Shown piece after piece: positions 1-11,895 of a stretch of DNA of 64,000 bases. Each line of letters begins with the position of its first letter. Positions within the stretch are counted from its first letter, which is position 1. Source of the stretch: Garcia nutans (taxonomy: Eukaryota; Streptophyta; Magnoliopsida; Malpighiales; Euphorbiaceae); NCBI GenBank assembly GCA_947685225.1, contig CANTUV010000062.1, positions 11,180,501 through 11,244,500 on the forward strand, written 5' to 3'. Both the position numbers and the translations under genes were made by a program. The notes under the pieces are model-generated. The model had not been told where the DNA came from and did no database searches. It saw only the letters and a list, made by a program, of their open reading frames with translations.

Positions 1-1
1 G

Positions 2-2211
2 AAACAATGTTATATGAGTCATCGTAGGTGGCTACCTGAGGATCATATATTTCATAAACAAGCTGAATATTTTGATTCAACTGAGGAGTTATGGGTAGCT
101 CCTGTGAGATCTACCGGTACTGATGTGTTGAAACAATTACATGGAATTCCACATACATATGGCAAGCATCACAAAAAGAGGAAGAGGAATAAAAAGTCAG
201 ACATGCAAAGGAGGACAAAAGAACAAGATGTTGGATTGAATGAAGGAAATGATGATTCATTAATAGGGTGGAAAAAAAGAAGCATTTTTTTTTGAATTAC
301 CTTATTGGCAATATAACTTGCTACGCCACAATCTAGATGTGATGCACATTGAGAAGAATGTGTGTGACAATTTTCTAGACACTTTCTTAAATGTTCCTGG
401 TAAATCGAAAGACAACTTGAATGCTCGCCTTGATTTGGAGGATTTAGGCATTAGGAATGAATTGCATGTTCAAAAATGTCATGATGGTAAACAGAGATTG
501 CCTCCAACCTCTTTTACCTTAACAAAAAAAGAGAAAAATGTCTTATGCAGTGTTCTACAAAATGTCAAAATGCCTGATGGTTATGCATCCAATATTTCAA
601 GGTGTGTTAGAATTCAAGAGAATAAAGTTATCAATCTTAAAAGTCATGATTGCCATATTTTGATTCAATACTTGCTTCCAGTGGCACTAAGATCATGTAG
701 TCCATCAAAAGAAGTGATTTCAGTCGTCATTGAAGTGGCTTCTTTCTTCAAATCAATATGTTCGAAGGTAATAGATATTAAAGATCTTGATAAAATTCAA
801 AATCAAATCATACTGACACTTTGCAAGATGGAGAGAACTTTTCTTCCATCATTCTTTACTATCATGCCTCATTTAATGATTCATTTGGTGGAAGAAATTA
901 GAATGGGTGGTCCAGTGCAATATAGATGGATGTACCCCTTAGAAAGGTATTTATATACATTACATTTATATTTCATCTTTGATCTATGCCTTTTACAATG
1001 TTTGCAAAATTATAATTGTTCATTTAAATAGGTCTTTTGTAATTTTGAAATCAATGGTACATAATAAGGCTCAACCTGAGGGATCGATTGCTGAAGGATA
1101 TGTAGCTGAAGAGTGTTTAACATTTTGTTCAAGGTATCTTAAAGGAGTTGAGACTAGATTTAATCGTCCTTTAAGGAACCCAGATCAACCATCTAAAAAT
1201 GTTAGATATTTGTTTTCAAGTTTGGGTAAACCAATTGGCAGAGCTGAGGATGTCATTTTAGATGATTTATCATTGATGCAAGCACATCGTTATGTGTTAC
1301 GCCATTCTGATACAATAGAGCCATTTCGTCAGTGAGTATATTCATGCCTCATTTGTAATATTCATTTAATATTTACATAGATATAGATTCAATTATTCAT
1401 ATATTCAATGTAGAGAGTTCATTGATCTTGAAAAAAGAAGACGTAGACGAGGTACACGACTTGATAACAATGCTATACATAGACTATTGAATGAAAAGTT
1501 TCATGATTGGTTTCAAAATAGGGTAAGACTGATTTTCTTTTATATGTAATGGAAATTATTTACACTAATATATTATATCTTATATTATATATTATATTTT
1601 ATGTTTAGGTTTTGGCAAATTCTGATTCATCCATTTCAGAGGATATTTTGAGTATTGGTAGAGGGCCTAATAAGGTTGTGAGGAGATTCTCTGGATATAT
1701 AATTAATGGGATTAGATTCCATACATTGCAACGAGAGGATCAACGAACGACACAAAATAGTGGGGTTGTAAACACACCCGAAACTGGAGGGTTGGATTAT
1801 TTTGGGAGGTTAACTGATATTATAGAATTAAATTATTTCGATAATTTTAAGGTGGTTTTATTTAGATGTAATTGGTATGATGTCTATCATCCTACCGGAA
1901 TCAAGTGTGATGAATTTGGATTCACCCTTGTAAACTCCTCTCGCTTGATACATACTGGTGACAAGGCAAATGATGATCCTTATGTATTCTCTTCCCAAGT
2001 TCAGCAAGTATTTTATGTGCAGGATCCTAATAATCCTAATTGGCATATTGTTATAAAGGTTAAACCTCGAGACTTCTACGACATGGGCAAGGATCAAGTA
2101 GTAGATGATTCTACTAACATTATAAATGACATTGGTCATATTGCTAGTGTCGCTGAGAACCCACAATGGGTTAGGAATGATGTAGGAGAAGAAGATGTTA
2201 TCTATGTGTAA
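2..2211 (+). pseudogene. CACTA transposase, C-terminal part (TNP2 end, DUF4218, DUF4216)
   Basis: The 5' part is off-window. Exons read as 2-946, 1032-1331, 1414-1522 and 1609-2211, all joined by GT-AG sites with matching phases. The first exon starts within the TNP2 transposase (CYMSHRRWLP, then LRHNLDVMHIEKNVCDN). It continues through DUF4218 (MPHLMIHLVEEI, GGPVQYRWMYPLER; AEGYVAEECLTF after the first intron). The last exon carries a DUF4216 block (VVLFRCNWYDV). A run of nine T at 285-293 is one base longer than the reading frame allows. It shifts the frame between KKRSIF and ELPYW, so this copy probably makes no full transposase. It lies just upstream of the second CACTA gene, in the same orientation. 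Domain names rest on remembered family motifs. Confidence 0.82.
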
Positions 2212-2399
2212 CTCATATTTAAGGTTTATTTGCTTAAATTACTATGATTTTAATTATTGCTTTTTTTTCCATGCTATATTTTATAATTTTATGTTAACTT
2301 ATATTTTTTTTTTCATACTAGCCTAGACAATGTCTCAACGAAGTAGAAGTGTGCGAGATTTGAGAACAGTGCCAGCTAGTTCAGGATCTCGGGAGCAAT

Positions 2400-5300
2400 A
2401 TGAAGAGGATACCCGACATAGAAGCTTCTCAAACTGACGACCTCGAAATGATTGGTAATTTTCACATCTATAACCTGCACTACTATAATCTGTTCCAAAT
2501 TTTTAGTTACATTCTGCAAGTTTAATTTTCAAATTTTTCTACATATAACCTGCACTACATATAACCTGTTCCATAGATCCGTTTTTATTATCTGCAATAC
2601 ATATAACCTGTTCCATATAATTTTACTCATATTTATTGTTGGTGGATCGACAATTTTAAATCTTTGAAGCTGTTAGTTGATTTCAGCCTTCAACTTGGTT
2701 CTCTGTAGCCATTCTTAGAGGATTTATTCGTGTTGTTTCCTTTTTGCCTTTTAAGGAGGAGATTATTAAAGATCTGTGTGTTTTTTTGCTTGATGGTTGC
2801 TACAGTGTTCTTATCTATTCTTTCTGTGTTGTTTGTTTGCTGGGAATTGTTCTTCCCTTGTTTTTCTTATTTATTGTTTGTTTGTAACTCTGGTTTTGTG
2901 GTTTAATGAAATTCATCTTCTTTCTGATAAAAAAAGAGGAAATTCAGTCTTTTTAATGTAGATGTAATTAATTACTATATATATGTAATTACAGTAGCTT
3001 ATTAATAAGACCAAGTCTCACAATTGTGTGCTCTTTTTATCTAAATTTCTTTATTCTCAATTGTAATTAAGATGGAAGTGGTAATCGGTTTAAAAAGCGA
3101 GGAAGAACTGTGATGAAAAACATTTGGAATATGGATACAAATGAGAAGATATACGTTGAAGTTGATGAATTTGGTACTCCTTGGACAAAAGTAGCTGCTA
3201 CTCTTACATCTTTTCTAGGAGTTATTGCAAAGAACGGAAAGCTAGCACCTATATCCATAGGAAAGTGGAATGATAAGGTGTTTAATTCATTCAAAAAAAA
3301 AATGTTGGACATTATCAAGGTATTATTTTTCTTAATTATAACTTTAATATATGTTATTGTTGAAAGTCTATTGTATAATGATTTGTTTTATGATTAATTG
3401 GATTTTCAGCAAAGGTTTTCATATCCTTCAAACAAGGCAACCGATGACTGGATTTTGAAGTCATTGAACAAAAAATGGAGGGATTATAAGGGTGACTTAA
3501 AGCAAGAAAATTATGATTTATCAAAAACTAAGGATGAAATCATAAACAATGTGCCTGAGGGTGTTATAGAAGAACAATGGCCAAGCCTTGTCAATTCTTG
3601 GTTCACTGAGAAGAGTCAGGTAAATACTTTGAAACTGGTTCACCTCCATGATCTTTAACATTCGGATGGTTAAAGATCATGGAGATTGAGAAAATTTTTG
3701 CAATCTGTTGAGCATTGTATTTTCTTTGTCATGTTTTTTTTTTATTCTTTTTCCATCCCCCCCAAAAGGAATGGAACTGATTTGATTTGTGTATTAAGGT
3801 TTTTTTTCTGTGCAAATGTCAATTGTTGTTTCTTGTTTTTCATCTGTGCAAATGTCAAATGTTTTTCATCTATGCAAATATCAATTGTCAAGCAGTGTTG
3901 ATCTGATTTGATTTGTGTATTAAGGTTTTTTCATCTGTGCAAATGTCAATTGTTGTTTCTTGTTTTTCATCTGTGCAAATGTCAAATGTTTTTCATCTGT
4001 GCAAATATCAATTGTCAAGCAGTGTTGATCTGATGATCTTTTTAAATCTTCGAGGCAGTGATTTTGATTTTTAAATCTATTTATAGTTCTTGCATTGTTT
4101 ATGACTGGGCAACCAGGAGAGGTTCTTCTATACTTCTATTACTGACCAAATAATCCACCCCTCTCTCTCGCGCCCAAATAGCCTCCTCTTTCGTCTTCTT
4201 CGATTCTTTCTTTCCTTTTTTTATTTGTTATGCGTTTTCAGAGATATGTATGTTGTTAGAATGGCAGAGACTTGATTGATCGGCTACATTGGTTTATTTA
4301 TAGACATTTTTTTAGATAATTTTGATAAAAATGTACATATTGTGAGGGAATTAGGTATGGAAATGAATGTAGGTGCCTCATGAACTGGATCCGTTAGTAA
4401 GTTTACCTGTGCGATTCAGATCATTAATTTGCTTTATTATCCTTTTGATTTGAAGTGTATCAGCAACCAACTGCGTAATCGGTTGTTTGGCTGCTGAGAG
4501 TTTGTAGTAAATTTAAAAACCTGTGAAATATTTGTTTATAACCACGTAAAGTAATTCAATTTGTGGAGTATAGTTTATCTGCACTGGTGAATGCTGTTAA
4601 TTTATCAATGGATCCGAATGTTAAAGATCATGGATGTGATAAATTGTTTCAATTTATCAAATTTCTCATAATCAATTTGCTTCATCCTTAATTATTGAAG
4701 GTGTTACAACGAAAAATGAAAACTACAAGTAGAAAACAAACATTCATCTGTTTTTACAAGTGCTCAAGCCCTTTCTTTGAAGTTTCATTCTGTGGATTTA
4801 TTCTGCAATGCAAAGTACTTGAGTTATTAATTGAAGGTTGTAACACCTGGGCATCACCTTCTGTTGCAGTACTTGTTTATTCATTTGTTTATTCTGTTGT
4901 TTATTCTGGTTGTTTCTTGCTTAAATGTCTTGTTATTGAGATTTATGTTTTTTGTTGGTATTTCTCTTCTTTGCATCCAATGTTCACTTGTCATTCTTTT
5001 TTATTGTTCAGAAGTTGAGTGCAATTAACAAAGCAAATGCAACGAAGAAGAAAAATGCACATACATGTGGAAGAAAAAGCTATGCGAGAAAAAGAAAAGA
5101 AATTGTATGAGTAATTAGCGACTATTTTGAAATTGCATGTACTAATAGTTTGATTACATGTTTTCTACTAGTTAATTTGAGTTTTTTGATGGATTATAGA
5201 TTGATAAAACTGGACAAGTACCTGATAGATTGAGCCTTTATGAAGAAACCCATAAGAGAAAGGATGGGACTTATATTGATGATGAAGTTAGACAATTGAT

Positions 5301-6155
5301 TGTAAGTATCATTTATATTATATATTTAAAAACTATAAATTCCTCTGCTTATATAAGTTTCATTTTGTAGGAAAAAGCCCATTCTCTAATAAGCGAAAGA
5401 AGTCAAGATCCTTCTATTGATTCATCTGAATTGAATGAACAAGTTTTTCAAGAAGTCATGGGACAAGAACACAATGGTCGAGTGCGAGGTGTTGGCCTTG
5501 GTCCTACACCGACAAGTTATTTTGGTCGGAAGAGAGCAAGGTGTGAATCTTCAGATTCTGCACAATCAAAGAAAATTGATATGCTTGAGAAACAATTGGA
5601 AGAAGTGACTGGAAAATATGATTCAATGGCAGCAACTTTGAATGGTTTAAAATCATGGATTTCCAAAACATTTCCAGGTGCTCTTGAGGTAATATAACTA
5701 CAACTCTGATTTTATTTCTTTTGATTGGATGATTTAATGTATCTTATAAACAAATCAGAAAGAAGCCTAGCAAATACATTTGATTAAATAGAGTGGAGAT
5801 TGTGCTTAAGAAAATAGAGTGGAGATTGTGCTTAAGAAAAATAATGAGGAAAGGGGGTCTGTATCCCAAATATAATATATCTCACTCATTACTTTCAAGA
5901 GAGATGCTTCAACTGAAATTTAAAGAAATTTCCTCAATTCCTTTATAATAAACGTTTATGGTTTTTATTCATAATACATGCTTTTCATTTAGTGGATTGA
6001 TACATTTTCATTCATTGACATCTAGTGTTATTTTTATTAAATATTTTTAATGTTATTTACAGGAGGTCAATAATGATGCAGCAAGTAACCGAGATGGATA
6101 TTCTCCACTTAATATTTCGTCACATTCAAGTCATAATCCGAGGGATAATGTCTAG
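2400..6155 (+). CDS. second CACTA gene, Ptta/En/Spm-type (Transposase_24-like), seven exons
   Basis: Exons 2400-2454, 3072-3319, 3410-3619, 5012-5104, 5200-5301, 5371-5688 and 6063-6155 join in phase without a stop, giving 372 residues. Proteins of this type accompany the transposase in CACTA elements, and the En/Spm relative TNPA binds the subterminal repeats. Visible segments are a basic start (NRFKKRGRT), a WNDKVFNSFKKKM region, a YEETHKRKDGTYIDDEV block typical of the family, and a coiled-coil stretch near the end (KKIDMLEKQLEEVTGKYDSM). An upstream ATG at 2330 opens a frame out of phase with the first splice, so the ATG at 2400 was chosen; a one-base loss between them is the alternative. 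The 1.4-kb third intron holds an inverted-repeat insertion and a tandem duplication. Confidence 0.68.
3641..4640. mobile_element. inverted-repeat-bounded insertion in a CACTA intron
   Basis: Positions 3645-3667 and 4612-4634 form a perfect 23-bp inverted repeat. A few further matching bases outside bring the element to about 1 kb. No transposase is encoded inside. It resembles a non-autonomous terminal-inverted-repeat transposon, but no clear target duplication is visible, so the class is open. The left end is additionally a hairpin of its own: arms 3644-3659 and 3669-3684 (CTCCATGATCTTTAAC and its complement) around a 9-base loop. Confidence 0.5.
3778..4030. repeat. tandem duplication, about 125-bp unit, two copies
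   Basis: The copies start at 3778 and 3903 with CTGATTTGATTTGTGTATTA. Each contains internal repeats of the phrase CATCTGTGCAAATGTCAA. The duplication lies inside the inverted-repeat-bounded insertion in the CACTA intron, so it is probably a recent local slippage or unequal-exchange event. Confidence 0.85.
5788..5842. repeat. short tandem duplication in the last CACTA intron
   Basis: A unit of about 26 bp containing GAGTGGAGATTGTGCTTAAG occurs twice in direct succession. It lies in the intron between the sixth and seventh exons of the second CACTA gene, with no coding effect. Confidence 0.85.
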
Positions 6156-6558
6156 ATGGTTAGCTTGAAGGTAGATTAAAATGTAATTTACTGATCTTCT
6201 TGAATATTGACTCGTGGTGCTTTTTAAAGCATAAGTAGTGAGCTTGTTATGAAAATCTTTTTTGGCATATTGGCTCAAGGTGCTTTTTAAAAAGCACACG
6301 TAGTAAACTTGTTAGGACAAATTTTATTGAAATATTAATGAAATAGATTTGTTTTACTATGTAATTTCTTTTTTAGCTTACAGTATATATGTATATTAAT
6401 TTATTTTAAATTAACATGTGCATTTATATTATTTGATTACAAAAGTAGTTCCATTAAAAAAGGAATATAATAAAATTGTTCATAGAATCCCTATAATCGT
6501 ATAATATAAATACTAGCAAAATTGTAAATTACAAAAAATTTAAATCTAGCATGAAGTT

Positions 6559-7080
6559 TATAGCGGCGGTTTTAAACCCCCTTTACTTTCTTTTTATTGG
6601 CTGCAAAATTATTTTACGGCAGTTTTAAAATGTACAAAACCGCCTCTACATATGCTGCTATTCAATTTTAGCGGCGCATCTGTTTTTTTAGTTGAAATAA
6701 AATTAGAGGCGGTTTCAATCGCCGCTACTAATTTTTAGAGGTAGCGGCGGTTTAAACCGCCTCTACTCAATTTTGCGCCAGTTCCATTTTCAGTTAAAAG
6801 AAACGTAGAGGCGATTTTAACCGCCGCTAAATCGCCGTTACATTCGCAATTATTCATTTTTGGCGGCAAAATTGTGATCAGTTGAGTAAGTACTCTAGAG
6901 GCAGTTTTATGGCGCTGCTACATAAACCGCCGCTAATTTTTGAAACTACCCCGTCGGACCTAATAACCGCCTCTACAACGTAGAGACGGTGGCATTGGCG
7001 CCGCTTGTACGACGGCTTTCCAAACCGCCTCTAGTAGTTGTAGGGGCGGTTAAAACCGCCTCTATAGGCTAAAAAAACCA
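6559..7080. repeat. CACTA subterminal repeat region
   Basis: Between the gene end and the terminus, GC-rich motifs stand out from AT-rich DNA. AACCGCCTCTA, AACCGCCGCTA and their complements recur more than a dozen times in both orientations, some as back-to-back palindromes (GGCGGTTTAAACCGCC near 6746). Such arrays are the binding sites of the TNPA-type accessory protein in En/Spm and are needed for transposition. Sequence 6156-6558 between the gene and this array is AT-rich and shows nothing else. Confidence 0.9.
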
Positions 7081-7087
7081 CCGGGAA

Positions 7088-7107
7088 AGACCCGGATTTT
7101 TGTAATG
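7088..7107 (-). repeat. CACTA right terminal inverted repeat
   Basis: Reading inward from 7107 on the minus strand gives CATTACAAAAATCCGGGTC, close to the CACTACAAAAA start usual for the superfamily. The partner repeat is left of the window. The position is fixed by the abrupt switch to Copia coding sequence at 7108. Confidence 0.75.
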
Positions 7108-9930
7108 AAACCTTTGTAGAATTCTCAGGATTTACAAAACCCTCAGGTTGTGTCATATACACATCCTCAAGCAAGTTTCCATTAAGGAAAGCGGTTTTGA
7201 CATCCATTTGCCATATCTCATAATCATAGTATGCTGCAATGGCAATGAGAATTCTAACAGACTTGCAACTGGTGAAAAGGTTTCATCATAGTCTATACCA
7301 TGAGTTTGCTTGAAACCTTTTGCAATAAGCCTTGCTTTATAGGTCTGCACATTCCCATCCATGTCAGTTTTCTTCTTGAAAACCCATTTGCAACCAATAG
7401 TCTTAATACCCTCTGGAGGATCAATTAAAGACCAAACTTGGTTGTCAAACATAGATTGCATCTCAGATTTCATGGCTCCAATCCATTTGTCTGAATCTGA
7501 ACCTGACACAACTTCTTGATAGGTAGTAGGCTCATCTTAATCTATGAGCATTACTTCACTATCATCAGTCACAAGAAATCTATATCTCTCTGGCTGACGA
7601 CGTGTCCTATCAGACCTGCGAGGGATTTGTGTTACATCTTCAGACTCCACAACTATTTGTGGTTCTGAAATAGGCTCTATAGACGGCTCAATGATTTCTT
7701 GTGGTACTTGAGTTTCCTCAAGTTCTACTATACTCCCACTAGTTCTCTTAGAAAGAAATTCCTTTTCCAAAAAGATCCCATTTCGAGCAACAAACACTTT
7801 GTTCTCTGAAGGAGTATAGAAATAGTATCCTTTAGTTTCCTTAGGATACCCCACAAAATTACATTTGATAGACTTTGGAGCTAACTTATCTGAAACTGGT
7901 CTTTTCACATAAGCTTCACAACCCCAAATCTTAAGAAAAGACAAACTAGGTGTCTTACCTGTCCATATCTCATATGGTGTCTTTTCAACCGCCTTAGATG
8001 GTACACGGTTTAGAATGAATGCAGCTGTCTACAAGGCATAACCCCAAAAAGATAAAGGAAGATCCGCTTGACTCATCATTGATCGAACCATATCTAATAG
8101 AGTTCGATTTCTCCTTTCAGAAACTCCATTCCACTGTGGAGTTCCTGGAGGAGTCAGTTGTGAAACAATTCCACAATCCCTTAGATGATCATCAAACTCT
8201 TGGCTCAAATATTCACCACCTCGATCTGATCGAAGTAGTTTAATTGTTTTGCCAAGTTGATTTTGTACTTCATTTTGAAAAGTTCTAAACATTTCAAAAG
8301 ACTCATGCTTATGTTTCATTAGGTAGACATAGCCATACCTACTGAAATCATCAGTAAAAGTAATGAAGTATCGAAATCCTCCTCTGGCACTAATGCTAAA
8401 AGGACCACATACATCTGTATGTATCAAGCCCAATAAATCATTAGCCCTTTCACTATGCCCAGTAAAAGGATCCTTTGTCATCTTACCAAGCAAACAAGAC
8501 TCACATGTTTTAAATGATTCAAAATCAAATGAATCTAATAATCCATCTTGATGGAGCTTAGAAATGCGTTTCTCATTTATATGGCTAAGGCGACAATGCC
8601 ATAAATAAGTAGGGTTTAACTCATTTGGCTTAGTTCTCTTAGAAGTTATGTTATAGATATCATTACCATTAGAATCATCAAGATTAAGGATATAAATGCC
8701 ATTATAAGAATTTGCAATACCATAAAGCAAATCATTTTTATCAAAAATAGAACATTTCTTATTCTTAATAAAAAATGAATAACCTTCATCATCCAAAACA
8801 GATACTGAAATAAGATTCCTACTCATAGTAGGAACATAAAAGCAATTGTTCAAAATTAACAAAAACCCATTGGGCATAACAAGTTCATAAGTTCCTACAG
8901 CTATAGCAGCAACTCTTGCTCTATTGCCAACACGTAGGTCCACTTCGCCCTTCTTCAGCATCCTACTCCTTTTGAGTCCCTGCATATTTGTACAAATATG
9001 AGATCCACATCCGGTATCTAATACCCAGGAAGAAGGAATAGATAAATTAATTTCTATAACATAAATACCTGAAGATGTAGTCGCACTACCCTTCAACTTC
9101 TTTAACTCATCCAAATAGAGTTGACAATTTCTCTTCCAATGCCCATGCTTGTTGCAATGGAAACAAGTCCCTTCCTTAGGAACTTTAGCCTTAGGTTCAG
9201 GTTTTGGTTTAGCTTGTCCCTTGGACCCTTTAGCACCTCTTGCCTTACCCTTGCCTTTAGTATATTTGGCTTTCTTTTTCATTTGTTTAATATTGACATT
9301 CAATATTTGGGTAGGCTTTTTGATATTCCCCTCAACAATTTTGAGCATACCATGTAGCTCAGGAATGGATTTCTCCATGTCATTCATGTTATAGTTCATG
9401 ACAAACTGTGAGAAACTGCTAGGCAATGAATGTAGGATCAAATCTGTGGAGAGTTCTAAACTCAGGGGATATCCAAGTCTAGCAAGGTGATCTAGATAGC
9501 CTTTCATCTTCAAAACATGAGCACTAACAGATTCACCTTCAGACATTTTGCAGTCAAATAATGCAACAGCGGTATCAAACCTATCTTGCCTAGCCTATTG
9601 TTGGAAAGCTTGTTTGAGATGCACACTCATCTCATAAGCCTCTAAGTGTTCCAGATCCTTCTGAAGTCCTGGACACATAGTAGCCAACATAAGACATCCT
9701 ATGTCATTGGAATCATCCACATGCTTCTTATGCTTACTCTTAGCAGCATTAGAAGCATCAGCAGGAGGTGGGTCAGGGATAACTTCATCAAGCACGTAGG
9801 ACTTTTTCTCTTGTTTGAGAACAATTCTCAGGTTCCTAAACCAGTCAACAAAATTAGTCTCACATTCTTTCAGTTTTTCCTTCTCAAGGATAGATCGCAG
9901 TGATAAGGTGGAATTGTTATTAGCAGCCAT
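7108..9930 (-). pseudogene. Copia A gag-pol polyprotein, few lesions, truncated in RT
   Basis: The start is the ATG at 9930 (MAANNNST). Gag is followed by a zinc knuckle (CFHCNKHGHWKRNC), protease (WVLDTGCGSHIC), integrase zinc-binding segment (HCRLSH, then CESC) and the integrase core with its acidic residues (IHTDVCGP; RSDRGGEY; GVSERRNRTLLDM). RT begins with WVFKKK, YKARLIAKGF and DETFSPVA. Lesions are in-frame stops at 9595, 8029 and 7537, and a small deletion with frameshift near 7266. The reading then stops at the CACTA junction, just after QPEGFVNPENS. The element copies itself through RNA and integrates; this copy cannot. So few lesions in about 940 codons point to a fairly young copy. 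Confidence 0.9.
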
Positions 9931-11445
9931 CTGTTGATAAATATGCAAAGTCAAATTTTAATTAATAATGAGGTTAAAATTATTTAAACTCCTACTAAAA
10001 ATATAACCCTCTAAAGAAAATTTTAGTAGGCTAAGATCCGTATTTCACTTAATTCTAAACTCAGCTTTGACGTGACGCTTAAAATCAAGTTATTTAGGTA
10101 GGTAACATCTTTACCAATTACATCTCATCTAACTCTTAGTAATTATGGAATATTGACATCATATGTCATAGCATGTTGAATTCCATCTAATGCCTTAGGC
10201 CCAAAACCATTTTGATAGCCTAATTAAGTCTAACCAATTTTAAAACATATGAGTAGCACTATTACTCATCCTACTTAGCTAGGAATGTTTAAAGCATATT
10301 GCTTTGGCAATACCTACTTTAATACAATCTTAGTTTTGATAGGTGTTCAAAACGTGGATGGCATTTAGACTTAAATTATTAATGAGGGTTCAACTAAATT
10401 ATTATCATGTCTTGCATTACATATCATTATATTTTAGCATCCTATATGCATATATATAATTTATCACATAAGCATCATATACCAAATGACAAAATATGTA
10501 AACGTGACATAGCATGGCCAAACTAAATATGATCTTCAAGAGACCAAATGAAGATCATAAAGGCAGCCCTAGGTGAAAAACCTATCTATTACAACACTTG
10601 CAATATTACATATCTTCAAAACTTGAGCTTGTGCTTCCATCACCATGGAACCATCTTCTCCTTGGTATGAATCTCCATCACAAACATTGTAGCTTGAATC
10701 TTCATTTATTACAATAAAAGAAAATCTAACTACTAGTAAAATGAATTACAACAAAATAAACGACACGCAGGCCGTATTTACCCAAAATTAAGATATGAAT
10801 AAACCAATCACATAGGTCATAAGGCCATGCTATGCACCATGCCAAGACATCAAACAAACATAACATATTCATCACCAACATGTTAAATAGAAACAAATAT
10901 ATTGACATTCTTAATGTCGTGGTAACGAACTATAGGGCGCGAACATATGGCGGTCCCGCTAGCCGGTTAGCCGGTGGGGCTCTCGCTGGCCGGTCAGCGG
11001 GCGGGGTTCCGAAGGGGCAACGCCCCTCGAAGCCAAACAGAAACGGTAATCTCATTAACATTTTTCTTTGGCAAAACCCTAAAATAGAATCGTTAATCTC
11101 ATTAACCTTCTTACTGTTTTATTTCGAATATGTACAACCCATTATAGAATCATTACCAAATGTTTATATCACATATAAACTTAATCGTTTTCATCATATG
11201 AAAATCGTTTTAATCAACCAATCATATATACGTGATCATCTCATGAAAATGAAATTAAAAACACCAATCCTTTCTCATCATATGAAAAATGAATTAGGGT
11301 TTTACAGAAACGAAACCAAAAAAACAATCCTTTCTCATCATATGAAAAACGAATTAGGGTTTTATAGTAAACATGCCATACGAAATTAATATATCTCATG
11401 TAATCATGTCAACATGGCATTTTCGACTTAAACGAAAACAACAAG
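9931..11445 (-). other. Copia A untranslated leader
   Basis: This is noncoding sequence between the primer site and the gag start. It is AT-rich except for a GC-rich cassette at 10950-11029, and has a short direct duplication near 11265-11365 (CTTTCTCATCATATGAAAAA twice). No ORF with recognisable content was seen. It probably holds packaging and dimerisation signals, as leaders of LTR elements do. Confidence 0.7.
10950..11029 (-). repeat. GC-rich leader cassette shared with a Tat LTR
   Basis: On the minus strand this reads GAGGGGCGTTGCCCCTT, then ACCCC, about 30 bases of its own, then CCACCGGCTAACCGGCTAG and GGGACCGC. GGGGC-GTT-GCCCC can fold as a tight hairpin. Nearly the same string of motifs occurs on the plus strand at 54451-54499 in an unrelated Tat LTR. 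Function unknown. Confidence 0.75.
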
Positions 11446-11460
11446 TGGCTCTGATACCAC
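11446..11460 (-). other. Copia A primer binding site (initiator Met tRNA)
   Basis: The minus strand reads GTGGTATCAGAGCCA directly after the LTR end. It complements the 3' end of plant initiator methionine tRNA, the usual primer of Ty1/copia elements. Confidence 0.95.
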
Positions 11461-11863
11461 TGTTAGGAGATCACTGCAAACCAAAAACTCGCAGCGAAAA
11501 ATTTTTGATCTTTGATTTCCCATCAGGATCCATGCTGTTCGTTTAATTCGACAAAAGTGTTCAAAGAACTAACCTGTTGATGATTCGAAATCATAGTTTG
11601 GAAGAGATGCCTCGATCGCGAAACACCCTCTATCGCGTATCCACACGAATGGTACCGTCTGGAGTGCTAGCTCTCTACAACAGCGAAGGCTGAAAAATAT
11701 TTTCTCTAAAACGTATTAGGGTTCCTATAAGAAGACTTAATGTCTGGAGTGAATATATTCACTCTAGAATCCAATTCGAAATTGGATAAGGTAAGTCAAA
11801 TTCAGAATCCAAATCTAATAAGGATTCTGAATATATTATCTAATAATATATATAAAAAATGAA

Positions 11864-11895
<32 letters not shown>

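Larger units (their letters stand above)
1..7107 (+). mobile_element. CACTA (En/Spm) DNA transposon, right-hand part
   Basis: The element carries a TNP2-like transposase gene, a second Ptta/En/Spm-type gene, about 500 bp of GC-rich subterminal repeats and a CACTA-like terminus at 7107. All of these are typical of autonomous CACTA elements. The left end lies outside the window. Immediately right of 7107 the sequence becomes Copia reverse transcriptase on the minus strand, so the element interrupts Copia A. CACTA elements make 3-bp target duplications; the bases right of the end are AAA, but the partner copy is off-window. The terminus reads CATTA rather than CACTA on the inward strand, a one-base departure that may weaken excision. 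Confidence 0.9.

Noticed and set aside
8019..8551. Plus-strand ORFs over the Copia integrase
   Set aside because: They are shadows of the well-supported minus-strand polyprotein.
10832..11389. 185-codon plus-strand ORF
   Set aside because: It lies antisense in the Copia A leader and owes its length to the GC-rich cassette and a small duplication.
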